From DALYDP01 sp964541635 (GTDB lineage: Bacteria > Patescibacteriota > Gracilibacteria > Peribacterales > Peribacteraceae): a stretch of DNA of 14,243 bases. Shown here piece by piece: positions 1-5,208 of the stretch. A program made the position numbers and the translations under genes. Every line of letters begins with the position of its first letter. Position 1 is the first letter of the stretch. The DNA lies in contig CAZIQM010000033.1 in the NCBI GenBank assembly GCA_964541635.1, positions 1 through 14,243 on the forward strand, read 5' to 3'. A model generated the notes under the pieces. The model searched no databases. It was not told where the DNA came from and saw only the letters and a program-made list of their open reading frames with translations.

Positions 1-779
1 GGGAAGATGTTGTCCTCGCCGCCGGTGTGGATGTCGATCGTGTCACCCAGGATCGCGCGCGCCATCGCGGAGCATTCGATGTGCCACCCCGGGAACCCGT
101 CCGGATGTCCGGTGCCCGGCGACGTCCACCGCAGCGCATGGTGTTCGTTCTGGCCGACGCAGAATTTCCAGAGCGCGAAGTCGGCGTGGTGGCGCTTGCC
201 TTCGTTCACGTCGACGCGCGCGCCGGCGCTGAGGTTGTCGAGCGTGTTGCCGGAGAGCGAGCCGTACGGCGTGCGCGTTTTCGACGCGACGTCGAAGTAG
301 ATGCCGTCGTCCGTCGCGTAGGCGAAGCCCTTTTCGAGCAACGCCTCGATCATCGTCTTCATCTGTTCCACGAACTCGCTCGCGCGCGGACGCTGGAACG
401 GCTCGAGGAAGTTGAGCGTCGCTTCGTCGTTACGGTAGAGGCTCTCGTACGACCGCGCGACTTTCAACACCGTCTCGTGCGTGATCGCCCCGAACTCCTC
501 GCGCGCTTGCTTCTCGATTTTGTCTTCGCCGCTGTCGCGGTCGGCGACGAGGTGCCCGACGTCGGTGATGTTCTTCACGTGCACGACGTTGTAGCCGTGG
601 CCCGCCTCCAACCACCGCCGCAAAAAATCCGCCATGAGGAACGACGACAAGTTGCCGACGTGCGTGCGCCCGTAGACCGTCGGTCCGCACGTGTACATCG
701 TCACGCGCTTGCCCGCCGGATCGAGCGGGACGAATTCTTGCTCCTTCTTCGAAAGCGTGTTGTAGAGGCGAAGCGCCAT
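1..779 (-). CDS. cysS: Cysteine--tRNA ligase, N-terminal part (3' end outside window)
   Basis: This enzyme charges tRNA-Cys with cysteine in the cytoplasm. The 259 visible codons cover the class I catalytic core. MYTCGPTVYGRTHVGN holds the first zinc-ligand Cys and the HIGH-like motif (here THVGN). Near the truncated end GFPGWHIECSAM carries the second Cys/His zinc ligands, followed by IDIHTGGEDNIFP; all are hallmarks of CysRS. The KMSKS loop and anticodon domain lie beyond position 1. The ATG at 777-779 begins MALRLYNTLSKKEQEF, matching the usual family N-terminus. No Shine-Dalgarno site precedes it; a TATTCT hexamer ends 6 nt before the ATG, suggesting a leaderless transcript. Identity is certain from motifs; only completeness is unknown. 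Confidence 0.97.
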   Translation of the reverse strand, partial: MALRLYNTLSKKEQEFVPLDPAGKRVTMYTCGPTVYGRTHVGNLSSFLMADFLRRWLEAGHGYNVVHVKNITDVGHLVADRDSGEDKIEKQAREEFGAITHETVLKVARSYESLYRNDEATLNFLEPFQRPRASEFVEQMKTMIEALLEKGFAYATDDGIYFDVASKTRTPYGSLSGNTLDNLSAGARVDVNEGKRHHADFALWKFCVGQNEHHALRWTSPGTGHPDGFPGWHIECSAMARAILGDTIDIHTGGEDNIF

Positions 780-785
780 GTCACA

Positions 786-791
786 AGAATA
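786..791 (-). promoter_or_regulatory. -10 box of cysS, leaderless arrangement
   Basis: Read on the minus strand this is TATTCT, followed by 6 nt (TGTGAC) and then the cysS ATG. Transcription would start at or within a base or two of the ATG. No good -35 hexamer is visible at 16-18 nt spacing, so this is a -10-only prediction. Confidence 0.5.
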
Positions 792-819
792 GCGCATGTC
801 CTTGCCTTTCGTGAGTATA

Positions 820-847
820 TTGACATTAATAAAATATGTGATATCAT
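820..847 (+). promoter_or_regulatory. Near-consensus sigma70-type promoter, extended -10
   Basis: TTGACA (820-825), a 16-nt spacer and TATCAT (842-847), with a TG at 839-840 forming an extended -10. The region is the most AT-rich in this part of the window. Predicted start is near 854, giving a leader of about 120 nt before the small gene at 976. Confidence 0.75.
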
Positions 848-884
848 TATACATAACGATTTTTCACACCGTCGCGTCTCGAGA

Positions 885-941
885 CCCGTACTCGTCGGCG
901 CGTTTGCCGACGGGAGATTACGGGGCATCCCTCCCGGATGC
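885..941 (+). promoter_or_regulatory. Structured 5' leader of the 976 gene
   Basis: Three helices can be drawn. CCCGT (885-889) pairs with ACGGG (920-924). Inside it CGTCGGC (893-899) pairs with GCCGACG (906-912). Immediately adjacent, GCATCC (925-930) pairs with GGATGC (936-941). The last helix ends 19 nt before the Shine-Dalgarno site. It could be a cis-regulatory RNA or a stabilising leader; no known riboswitch class was recognised. Confidence 0.45.
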
Positions 942-975
942 ATACCACTGACTTCTCTTTAAGGAGGAAGAAGCC

Positions 976-1200
976 ATGGCCCGTCCAATCAATTACCGCG
1001 CCCGTACCCCACGAAGTTTCCGCCCCGAGCTGCCGCGCGAAGATCGCGAGCCCGTACAGTGCACGACCTCGGCCACGCCGATGCAGTGCAACAGCGAGCC
1101 GAAGATCATCTCGCTGCGCGTGCCGCGGGGCACGAAAATCTTCGAGGGACCGCTGCGCGCGTTCATGCCGCGGCGAGAACGAGAACTCGCCACGGTCTAA
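976..1200 (+). CDS. Small Arg/Pro-rich protein, unknown (74 aa)
   Basis: Not recognised as any known family. The 74-residue product is basic, with many Arg and Pro in the first 26 residues (MARPINYRARTPRSFRPELP) and two Cys at 29 and 38 with a Ser/Thr-rich stretch between. A short KIISLRVPRGTKIF segment could be beta-structured, and the C-terminus is Arg-rich. There is no signal peptide or membrane segment. The start is well supported: AAGGAGG at 961-967 sits 8 nt before the ATG. A near-consensus promoter and a folded leader precede it, and a strong hairpin follows 36 nt after the stop. The transcription and translation signals argue for a real gene; the function is open. Confidence 0.65.
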   Translation: MARPINYRARTPRSFRPELPREDREPVQCTTSATPMQCNSEPKIISLRVPRGTKIFEGPLRAFMPRRERELATV

Positions 1201-1235
1201 GGGCCGCGTGCCCTCCCAGGAGAGAAGAGTGGTCC

Positions 1236-1266
1236 TTCGGAGCGGCGGCTTGTCCGCCGCTCCGAA
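1236..1266 (+). terminator. Perfect 13-bp hairpin after the 976 gene
   Basis: The arm at 1236-1248 (TTCGGAGCGGCGG) pairs perfectly with 1254-1266 around a 5-nt loop (CTTGT). There is no T-run on either side, so it is an incomplete intrinsic terminator; it may act as an RNA 3'-end stabiliser. It lies just downstream of the 976 gene and beyond the terminator of the convergent 1588 gene. Confidence 0.5.
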
Positions 1267-1297
1267 ACCTTGGAACGAGTACAGGTCTCGATACGTG

Positions 1298-1332
1298 AAA
1301 AAGCCCTCCGCCATGGCAATGCCAGGCGGAGG
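1298..1332 (-). terminator. Intrinsic terminator of the 1588 gene
   Basis: On the minus strand, CCTCCGCC/GGCGGAGG arms (1325-1332 and 1305-1312) extend through a 4-bp inner helix with a single-base bulge and a 3-nt loop. They are followed by GC and a run of five T (1302-1298). It lies 28 nt after the stop codon at 1361. Confidence 0.8.
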
Positions 1333-1360
1333 ACGAGGGTGTTTCCCCGAAAGCCGGTGC

Positions 1361-1588
1361 TCAGCACAGGCTGCGGAGGAAGGGAATGCTGATACCGAGG
1401 GCGAACGCGCGCTGGGTCGCGGCGACTGCCGCGGAGAGATCCCTGCGCGATTCGATCCTGTCGGTCACGGAGAGCACGTCGTCGTGCGACATGCCGCCGC
1501 GTTCGAGCATCGACCTCAGGAGGTCGCGTGCGTCGTACCAGCAATCGTCTTCTTCTACCGGTGGGGAAACGGAACGGATGAGTGTCAT
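1361..1588 (-). CDS. Small protein, unknown (75 aa)
   Basis: No family was recognised. The N-terminal third is acidic (VEEDDCWYDARDLLRSML), the middle is likely helical (SHDDVLSVTDRIESRRDL), and the C-terminal third is more hydrophobic (AVAATQRAFALGISIPFL) and ends in LC. The hydrophobic stretch is too short and polar to call a membrane helix. The ATG at 1586-1588 is preceded by AAGGA with 7 nt spacing, and the gene is closed by a T-tailed hairpin at 1298-1332. A long hairpin (1622-1661) lies in its upstream leader. It converges on the 976 gene and diverges from the 1918 gene. No convincing promoter was found, though the AT-rich stretch at 1690-1770 is the likely site. Confidence 0.65.
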   Translation of the reverse strand: MTLIRSVSPPVEEDDCWYDARDLLRSMLERGGMSHDDVLSVTDRIESRRDLSAAVAATQRAFALGISIPFLRSLC

Positions 1589-1621
1589 GGCTAGTTCCTT
1601 TCATGCCATGAGGATCGACTA

Positions 1622-1661
1622 CCCCGTCGGGCGGACCACCGCGGAGCGGTCCGTGTCGGGG
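1622..1661 (-). promoter_or_regulatory. Leader hairpin upstream of the 1588 gene
   Basis: CCCCG (1622-1626) pairs with CGGGG (1657-1661) and, inside, CGGACC (1632-1637) pairs with GGTCCG (1648-1653). The structure begins 34 nt upstream of the start codon at 1588. The segment 1639-1649 (CCGCGGAGCGG) recurs at 1861-1871 in the leader of the divergent gene. Confidence 0.4.
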
Positions 1662-1770
1662 AATGCCCATGGTGTACGCCGCTGAAATCACCGATGCAAG
1701 TGTTAAATTTCCTGTACATCTGGCGAAGAACGCCTGCCATTGACCGAAGCCGCGGATATGGTGAATTTTC

Positions 1771-1798
1771 TTGACGCGCCGAAAACGAGGGATAGCAT
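1771..1798 (+). promoter_or_regulatory. Promoter of the 1918 gene
   Basis: TTGACG (1771-1776), 16-nt spacer, TAGCAT (1793-1798). The 16-nt spacing equals that of the 820, 3068 and 3879 promoters. Predicted start is about 1805, leaving a leader of about 113 nt. Confidence 0.55.
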
Positions 1799-1845
1799 CT
1801 CTCGGTTTAGCGGGCCTTTCGCACCATCGTTTCGATCTTGAAGAC

Positions 1846-1889
1846 GTGTCTTGGGATACGCCGCGGAGCGGCGTGTCTGACTAAGGCAC
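1846..1889 (+). promoter_or_regulatory. Two-step leader hairpin of the 1918 gene
   Basis: An outer helix GTGTCTT (1846-1852) with AAGGCAC (1883-1889, one G-U pair) encloses a perfect 7-bp hairpin ACGCCGC-GGA-GCGGCGT (1858-1874). It ends 14 nt before the Shine-Dalgarno site of the 56-aa gene. Confidence 0.4.
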
Positions 1890-1917
1890 ATCCATGGTTC
1901 TGTAGGAGACGTATAGC

Positions 1918-2088
1918 ATGAGTCGTCGCGACAAACGCATCGAGGCCCTTCGAGGGCAGTTCCCGACCCTGACCGATGAACAGCTGCGGCAAAAAGAAAA
2001 GGAGCTGTTCCATAAACGCAGTGGCGGCAACAAGCAGCCCCACCGGAGTCGGAGCAGCCCGAAGAGGCGCCTGGTCGCCATACGCTAA
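1918..2088 (+). CDS. Small basic protein, unknown (56 aa)
   Basis: The protein has two parts. The first 33 residues look helical and amphipathic (MSRRDKRIEALRGQFPTLTD, then EQLRQKEKELFHKR). The tail is very basic, with SGGNKQPHRSRSSPKRRL. The charge pattern would suit nucleic-acid or ribosome contact, but this is inference and no family is recognised. The start is supported by TAGGAG at 1903-1908, 9 nt before the ATG. A promoter at 1771-1798 and a T-poor terminator hairpin at 2122-2153 frame it as a single-gene unit. It is divergent from the 75-aa gene at 1588. Confidence 0.6.
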   Translation: MSRRDKRIEALRGQFPTLTDEQLRQKEKELFHKRSGGNKQPHRSRSSPKRRLVAIR

Positions 2089-2121
2089 CGATGCCCGGAG
2101 GTAGGAACAGATCCATTGGTC

Positions 2122-2160
2122 GGAGGGGTGGCGGTCCGCGCCGTCACCCCTCCCCTTCTA
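2122..2160 (+). terminator. Terminator hairpin of the 1918 gene
   Basis: The 13-bp stem GGAGGGGTGGCGG (2122-2134) pairs with 2141-2153 with one G-U pair and a 6-nt loop. The tail is CCTTCTA, only a weak T-tract. It starts 34 nt past the stop codon. Confidence 0.6.
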
Positions 2161-2548
2161 CCGTTCCCACGCCACGTCCTTGCGATCGATCACCCCCGAA
2201 ACGTTCAACGAACGTCGCTTCGTCATGGGCGCGGAATCACTTGAAAAGAAAACCCGACCACGCGATGATCCGGACATCGCTCCATCACATCACCACGTGT
2301 GACCCGGAGTGGTTGTTTTCCATGAGTTCCGCCATGCGCTCGCATGGCTTCACTTAACCCCCTCGGAAGGAGGACCTATGGTCGTGTACCGGTTTCATCT
2401 CTCGTGTTCGGAAAACCGTCCCATGAGGCTCGCTTCCTGAAAGGGGGTGATCGAAAACATCTTCCGCATTCCCCCTCCCTACGGTGGGGAGGAATGTTCA
2501 GAGCCTAATCCGCTCTGGAGGCCGCCGTGGCCTGGATGAAGCGATCCC
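2161..2548 (+). other. Gene-poor stretch with short ORFs and a hairpin series
   Basis: No confident gene lies here. An unlikely 54-codon ATG frame (2344-2508) has no Shine-Dalgarno site. The only well-placed Shine-Dalgarno site is AAGGAGG at 2367-2373, leading to a 20-residue ORF at 2378. From 2467 on, consecutive hairpins (2467-2496, 2499-2517, 2519-2533) run into a strong terminator. A possible promoter is TTGAAA at 2243-2248 with GATGAT 18 nt on, which is weak. A small structured RNA ending at the 2549-2590 terminator is as plausible as a peptide gene. Confidence 0.35.
2378..2440 (+). CDS. Possible 20-residue peptide ORF
   Basis: ATG at 2378 lies 4 nt after AAGGAGG, the same tight GGAGG-NCCT-ATG layout seen at the HTH gene start (9719). 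The ORF stops at TGA 2438-2440. The same frame continues without a further stop to TGA 2537-2539, so readthrough would give 52 residues plus the recoded position. ACCCCCT (2357-2363) can pair with AGGGGGT (2442-2448), bracketing the Shine-Dalgarno site and the ORF. It could be a leader peptide, part of an RNA gene, or chance. Confidence 0.25.
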   Translation: MVVYRFHLSCSENRPMRLAS

Positions 2549-2590
2549 GGCGTTGTTGTTCTCTCCGCGGAGAACGACAACGCCATTTTT
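2467..2590 (+). ncRNA. Candidate structured RNA ending in a strong terminator
   Basis: Four hairpins follow one another: CATT...AATG with an inner CCTCCC/GGGAGG (2467-2496), CAGAGC/GCTCTG (2499-2517), AGGCC/GGCCT (2519-2533), and the terminator (2549-2584). No known RNA family was recognised. The upstream boundary and promoter are unknown. Confidence 0.3.
2549..2590 (+). terminator. Strong intrinsic terminator (plus strand)
   Basis: A 15-bp stem (2549-2563 with 2570-2584, one G-U pair) closes a 6-nt loop TCCGCG and is followed by A and five T (2586-2590). It proves little about what is upstream, but implies a plus-strand transcript ending here. It faces the minus-strand terminator at 2600-2631, separated by 9 nt. 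Confidence 0.85.
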
Positions 2591-2599
2591 ACGTCGATG

Positions 2600-2631
2600 A
2601 AAAAATCCCAGGAGACGGAGCTCCTGGGATT
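2600..2631 (-). terminator. Strong intrinsic terminator of the 2988 gene
   Basis: On the minus strand, a perfect 11-bp stem AATCCCAGGAG (2631-2621) with its complement at 2614-2604 and a 6-nt loop, followed by a T-run (2605-2600, overlapping the stem end). It lies 36 nt after the stop codon. Confidence 0.85.
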
Positions 2632-2667
2632 ATTGGCGCTTTGGCCGTGGTGAACATGGGCGGCGTG

Positions 2668-2988
2668 CTAGATCTTCTTGTAGAGCACGTTGATCGCGAC
2701 CGGAAATTCATTCCAATCGAGGATCGTGAGCGATCGGACGTTCGATCGATCGAGAGGGCTTTCGACATGTGCCAACGGCACGTCCGTTCTCCGTGCGCTG
2801 ACGATCCACGCCAAGTTTTCGTGAAGCACCAAGCTTTCTTTCACGTCGGCCGACTCAACGATCACCTTCGCGTCGTGCGTAAGGGTGAAGGTATAGCCAC
2901 CGGCATGAACAGGCACGCCTATTTCAAGTACCTGCGTCTGTTGTTGCCTCCGCGTAACAACGGGGTCTTCGAGGGTCAGATTCTGCAT
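2668..2988 (-). CDS. Small predicted beta-rich protein, unknown (106 aa)
   Basis: No family was recognised. The sequence alternates polar and hydrophobic residues in strand-like blocks (QVLEIGVPVHAGGYTFTL, AKVIVESADV, ESLVLHENLAWIVSA, SLTILDWNEFPVAINVL), suggesting a small all-beta domain. No signal peptide or membrane segment is seen. A longer frame runs upstream to 3204, but the ATG at 2986-2988 is chosen because GGAG lies 7 nt before it and the extra N-terminal part overlaps the promoter and folded leader. The gene has its own promoter candidate (3068-3095) and terminator (2600-2631). It may be a distant relative of the next gene upstream (3791-3321). Confidence 0.65.
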   Translation of the reverse strand: MQNLTLEDPVVTRRQQQTQVLEIGVPVHAGGYTFTLTHDAKVIVESADVKESLVLHENLAWIVSARRTDVPLAHVESPLDRSNVRSLTILDWNEFPVAINVLYKKI

Positions 2989-3011
2989 CGCAGTTCTCCA
3001 TAACGAAGGTC

Positions 3012-3059
3012 CTCTTTCCGCATTGCGTCGCACCGATTGCGACATCACCTGCCAAAGAG
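3012..3059 (-). promoter_or_regulatory. Folded leader of the 2988 gene
   Basis: AAAGAG/CTCTTT arms (3054-3059 and 3012-3017) enclose a 6-bp hairpin, 3027-3032 with 3038-3043, loop of 5 nt. It starts within a few nt of the predicted transcription start and ends 24 nt before the start codon. Confidence 0.4.
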
Positions 3060-3067
3060 CTCCGCGC

Positions 3068-3095
3068 AGTATCCCCTTCTTCGTTTCCGTAGCAA
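3068..3095 (-). promoter_or_regulatory. Promoter candidate of the 2988 gene
   Basis: On the minus strand: TTGCTA (3095-3090), 16 nt, GATACT (3073-3068), then GCGCGGAG. The -10 and following GC-rich start region match the promoter of the 3791 gene (GATACT then CCGCGCG). The rest of 2989-3320 holds the folded leader, an A/T-rich stretch without a supported ORF (3096-3220) and the terminator of the 3791 gene. Confidence 0.5.
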
Positions 3096-3221
3096 GGGTA
3101 AAAAAGGTTGGTGAAACACAAATCAGCGAGGAATGTTGCCTTACGTGTGAAATTTTGGCGAAAAAAGCTTTCAAATGCGGTTTCCAACGGTTTTTTTGGA
3201 GCAAAAAGCGGGCAGACGCAT

Positions 3222-3260
3222 AAAAAAGCAGGACCTGCTGTCGCGATTGACAGCAGGTCC
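3222..3260 (-). terminator. Strong intrinsic terminator of the 3791 gene
   Basis: A perfect 12-bp stem GGACCTGCTGTC (3231-3242 with 3249-3260), loop of 6 nt, followed on the minus strand by TGC and six T (3227-3222). It lies 60 nt downstream of the stop codon. Confidence 0.88.
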
Positions 3261-3320
3261 CAGGGAACCTTTCCCTCGCCCCCGCGACTGATACGAGACG
3301 GGAGCGGCTTGAGCACGGAC

Positions 3321-3791
3321 TTACGAACCGGACGGCGGATCAACCTTGGCCTTCGACCCGAGGGTCTCCGGCGGACGTGCCGCCAGCGGGGTGTCGATGC
3401 GTGCGGTCAGCACGCGGACGACGTCGAACTGCACTTTGCAATCGTCCACCTCGGTGAGGCGGAAGGTCGCGAACCCGTGAACCTTCATGAGCCATGTCTG
3501 CGGTTTCTTGGCGACGCGCGCCTCGGCCGTGACGTGGATCAGCGGGAAGTCGTGCCCGTTCAAGGTGAGGAACCCGGCGGTGACGCCGCCGAGTTTCAGC
3601 TCGAAGACGGTGCCGTGGAACATGACGGGTTCGTCGCGCTCCAGGACGAAGGACTGCTCGTGGTCTTTGAGGGGACGGGGAGTCTTGGCCTCGGGCTTCG
3701 GAACAACGGACAGGACGGGCTCACTCGCGGCGGCGTTGGTACGGCGGCGGGTGGCGGTGCGTGCCCCGGTCGGGGCGGCAGCAGCAATCAT
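3321..3791 (-). CDS. Predicted beta-domain protein with disordered ends, unknown (156 aa)
   Basis: No family was recognised. Residues 1-40 are Ala/Arg/Pro-rich and probably disordered (MIAAAAPTGARTATRRRTNA). Residues 45-130 look like a small beta domain (SFVLERDEPVMFHGTVFELK, AGFLTLNGHDFPLIHVTAE, TWLMKVHGFATFRLTEVD, KVQFDVVRVL). The C-terminus is again polar and Pro-rich. A frame upstream gives ATG at 3803, but ATG 3789-3791 is chosen because GGAG sits 6 nt before it. The gene has a TTGACA promoter (3879-3906), a 12-bp leader hairpin (3821-3867) and a strong terminator. Order of predicted strands is reminiscent of the neighbouring 106-aa protein; homology is unproven. Confidence 0.7.
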   Translation of the reverse strand: MIAAAAPTGARTATRRRTNAAASEPVLSVVPKPEAKTPRPLKDHEQSFVLERDEPVMFHGTVFELKLGGVTAGFLTLNGHDFPLIHVTAEARVAKKPQTWLMKVHGFATFRLTEVDDCKVQFDVVRVLTARIDTPLAARPPETLGSKAKVDPPSGS

Positions 3792-3820
3792 CGGACACTC
3801 CATTCGTTACGCGGAAACAA

Positions 3821-3867
3821 TTTCCCCACCGGAAGTTCTCAAGCTCCAGCTCAAGCCGGTGGGGAAA
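3821..3867 (-). promoter_or_regulatory. 12-bp inverted repeat in the leader of the 3791 gene
   Basis: TTTCCCCACCGG (3821-3832) is a perfect inverted repeat of 3856-3867, with a 23-nt loop containing two CTTGAG copies on the minus strand. On the transcript it begins about 6 nt after the predicted start site, so it forms the 5' end of the mRNA. Confidence 0.6.
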
Positions 3868-3878
3868 AGATCGCGCGG

Positions 3879-3906
3879 AGTATCGTCCGAAAAGCGTAAA
3901 TGTCAA
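3879..3906 (-). promoter_or_regulatory. Promoter of the 3791 gene
   Basis: On the minus strand: consensus TTGACA (3906-3901), 16-nt spacer, GATACT (3884-3879). Predicted start is near 3872. The remaining spacer to fbaB (3907-4055) holds no supported gene; a 21-residue ORF at 4018-4083 is weak. Confidence 0.7.
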
Positions 3907-4055
3907 GTATGGTAGCCAAAAATGGTCCCGACGCGCTGGTCGTCGGAACCGGGATGAGTGCAATCCGGTATGACACGGACGGATATCCAGCGAACGGAGG
4001 ATTGCGGGGGAAACGTTATGCGACGGCGACTCGGCAATCAAGCAACACGCAGCGT

Positions 4056-4084
4056 TTGTGGATGCCCCGGAAACGGCCCATAAT
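4056..4084 (+). promoter_or_regulatory. Promoter candidate of fbaB
   Basis: TTGTGG (4056-4061), 17-nt spacer, CATAAT (4079-4084). Predicted start near 4091 gives a leader of about 29 nt that is pyrimidine-rich and lacks a Shine-Dalgarno site. Confidence 0.5.
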
Positions 4085-4119
4085 CGCGCGCGCACCTTTC
4101 ACCGTTCCCACCTACCACC

Positions 4120-5193
4120 ATGAGCAAGAAACGCAGCCTGAGCGCCCTGGAAGCCCTCCTTGGCGAGGATAAAGACCTCCTCACGCACCAGTGCCTGCTT
4201 TCGGAGGCGTTTTTACACGTGCCGAGCATGCGGACGGTGAAGCGGACGATGGCCGATTCGGCCCGCAGCACGCAGGTGCAGCGCAACCTCTGGACGCTCT
4301 ACCGCCACGGCCGGCTGGGCGGCACCGGATACCTGAACATCTTGCCCGTCGACCAAGGCGTGGAGCACTCGGGCGTCGCGAGCTTCGGCAACGTGCCGGA
4401 AGCGTTCGACCCGGAGTACCTCGCGCGCCTCGCGCTCGAGGGCGGATGCAACGCGTTCGCCTCGACCTTCGGCACGCTGCAGGCGGTCTCGCGGCGCTAC
4501 GCGCACAAGGTGCCGTTCATCGTGAAACTCAACCACAACGAACTCCTCACCTACCCCAACAAGCACGACCAGATCATGTTCTGTTCGGCCAAGCAGGCGA
4601 AGGACATCGGCGCCATCGGCGTCGGGGCCACGATCTACTTCGGATCCCCGGAGAGCGGCAGGCAGATCCAGGAAGTCTCGAAGGCTTTCGCCGAGGCGCA
4701 TGACCTCGGGCTCTTCACGGTGCTGTGGTGCTACCTCCGCAACCCCGCGTTCGCGAAGGGCAAGGTCGACTACCACACGGCGGCGGACCTCTCGTCGCAG
4801 GCGGTGCACCTGGGCGTCACGATCGGCGCCGACATCATCAAGCAGAAACTCCCCGAGACCGACGGCGGCTTCAAGGCGATGAGCCAGACGGGCAGCTACG
4901 GCAAGACCGACGCAGGCGCCATGAAGGGCCTCGTGACGGCGCACCCGATCGACCGCGCGCGCCTCCAAGTGCTGCACTGCTACGGCGGGCGCATCCCGCT
5001 GATCTCCTCCGGCGGGGCCGCCGGGAAGCAGGACCTGGAGGACGCCGTGAAGGCCGCCGTGATCAACAAACGGGCCGGCGGCGCGGGGCTCATCGCGGGC
5101 CGGAAGGTGTTCAAAAAGCCGTTCGACGAGGCCGTTGCGCTCCTCCACGCCATCCAGGACGTCTACCTGAACAAGGACGTCACGATCGCCTGA
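4120..5193 (+). CDS. fbaB: Class I fructose-bisphosphate aldolase, FbaB/DhnA type
   Basis: Cleaves or forms fructose 1,6-bisphosphate from glyceraldehyde 3-phosphate and dihydroxyacetone phosphate through a Schiff base. The 357-residue product matches E. coli FbaB (350 aa, from memory) along its whole length. Matching blocks are GTGYLNILPVDQGVEHS (69-84, with the conserved Asp78), VKLNHNE (135-141), GATIYFGSPES (169-179), GADIIKQK (236-243, Lys241 the likely Schiff-base residue) and the phosphate-binding SGGA (297-300) and GLIAGR (323-328). It ends in VYLNKDVTIA like FbaB (VYLDSKITIA). The start at 4120 aligns with the family N-terminus (LEALLGEDKDLL). No Shine-Dalgarno site is present. It is transcribed alone and converges on the yidC operon, with 9 nt between the two stop codons. 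Confidence 0.96.
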   Translation: MSKKRSLSALEALLGEDKDLLTHQCLLSEAFLHVPSMRTVKRTMADSARSTQVQRNLWTLYRHGRLGGTGYLNILPVDQGVEHSGVASFGNVPEAFDPEYLARLALEGGCNAFASTFGTLQAVSRRYAHKVPFIVKLNHNELLTYPNKHDQIMFCSAKQAKDIGAIGVGATIYFGSPESGRQIQEVSKAFAEAHDLGLFTVLWCYLRNPAFAKGKVDYHTAADLSSQAVHLGVTIGADIIKQKLPETDGGFKAMSQTGSYGKTDAGAMKGLVTAHPIDRARLQVLHCYGGRIPLISSGGAAGKQDLEDAVKAAVINKRAGGAGLIAGRKVFKKPFDEAVALLHAIQDVYLNKDVTIA

Positions 5194-5208
5194 CGGAGGC
5201 CTTCAGGC
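5188..5208. repeat. Palindrome joining two convergent stop codons
   Basis: GCCTGA (5188-5193) and TCAGGC (5203-5208) form a 6-bp inverted repeat with a 9-nt loop; each arm contains one gene's TGA stop. There is no T-run, so a bidirectional terminator role is only a guess. Confidence 0.35.

Noticed and set aside
27..962. Plus-strand 311-codon ORF opposite cysS
   Set aside because: It is the GC-rich shadow of cysS, which has complete family motifs on the minus strand; the ORF also runs through the 820-847 promoter.
2091..2357. 88-codon plus-strand ORF
   Set aside because: It runs through the terminator hairpin of the 1918 gene, lacks a Shine-Dalgarno site and has biased low-complexity translation.
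2344..2508. 54-codon plus-strand ORF
   Set aside because: No Shine-Dalgarno or leaderless -10 before it, unbiased third codon positions, and it overlaps a better-placed SD/ATG in another frame.
2378..2539. TGA read as a sense codon (Gly or selenocysteine) joining two short ORFs
   Set aside because: All conserved genes here end at TGA, and no selenocysteine insertion structure or family match was seen. Kept only as part of an ambiguous-region finding.
3108..3899. 263-codon plus-strand ORF
   Set aside because: Crosses a strong minus-strand terminator and is antisense to the 3791 gene, which has promoter, SD and terminator.
4018..4083. 21-codon ORF before fbaB as a leader peptide
   Set aside because: Only a weak G-rich site upstream, no attenuator structure, and it ends inside the predicted fbaB -10 box.
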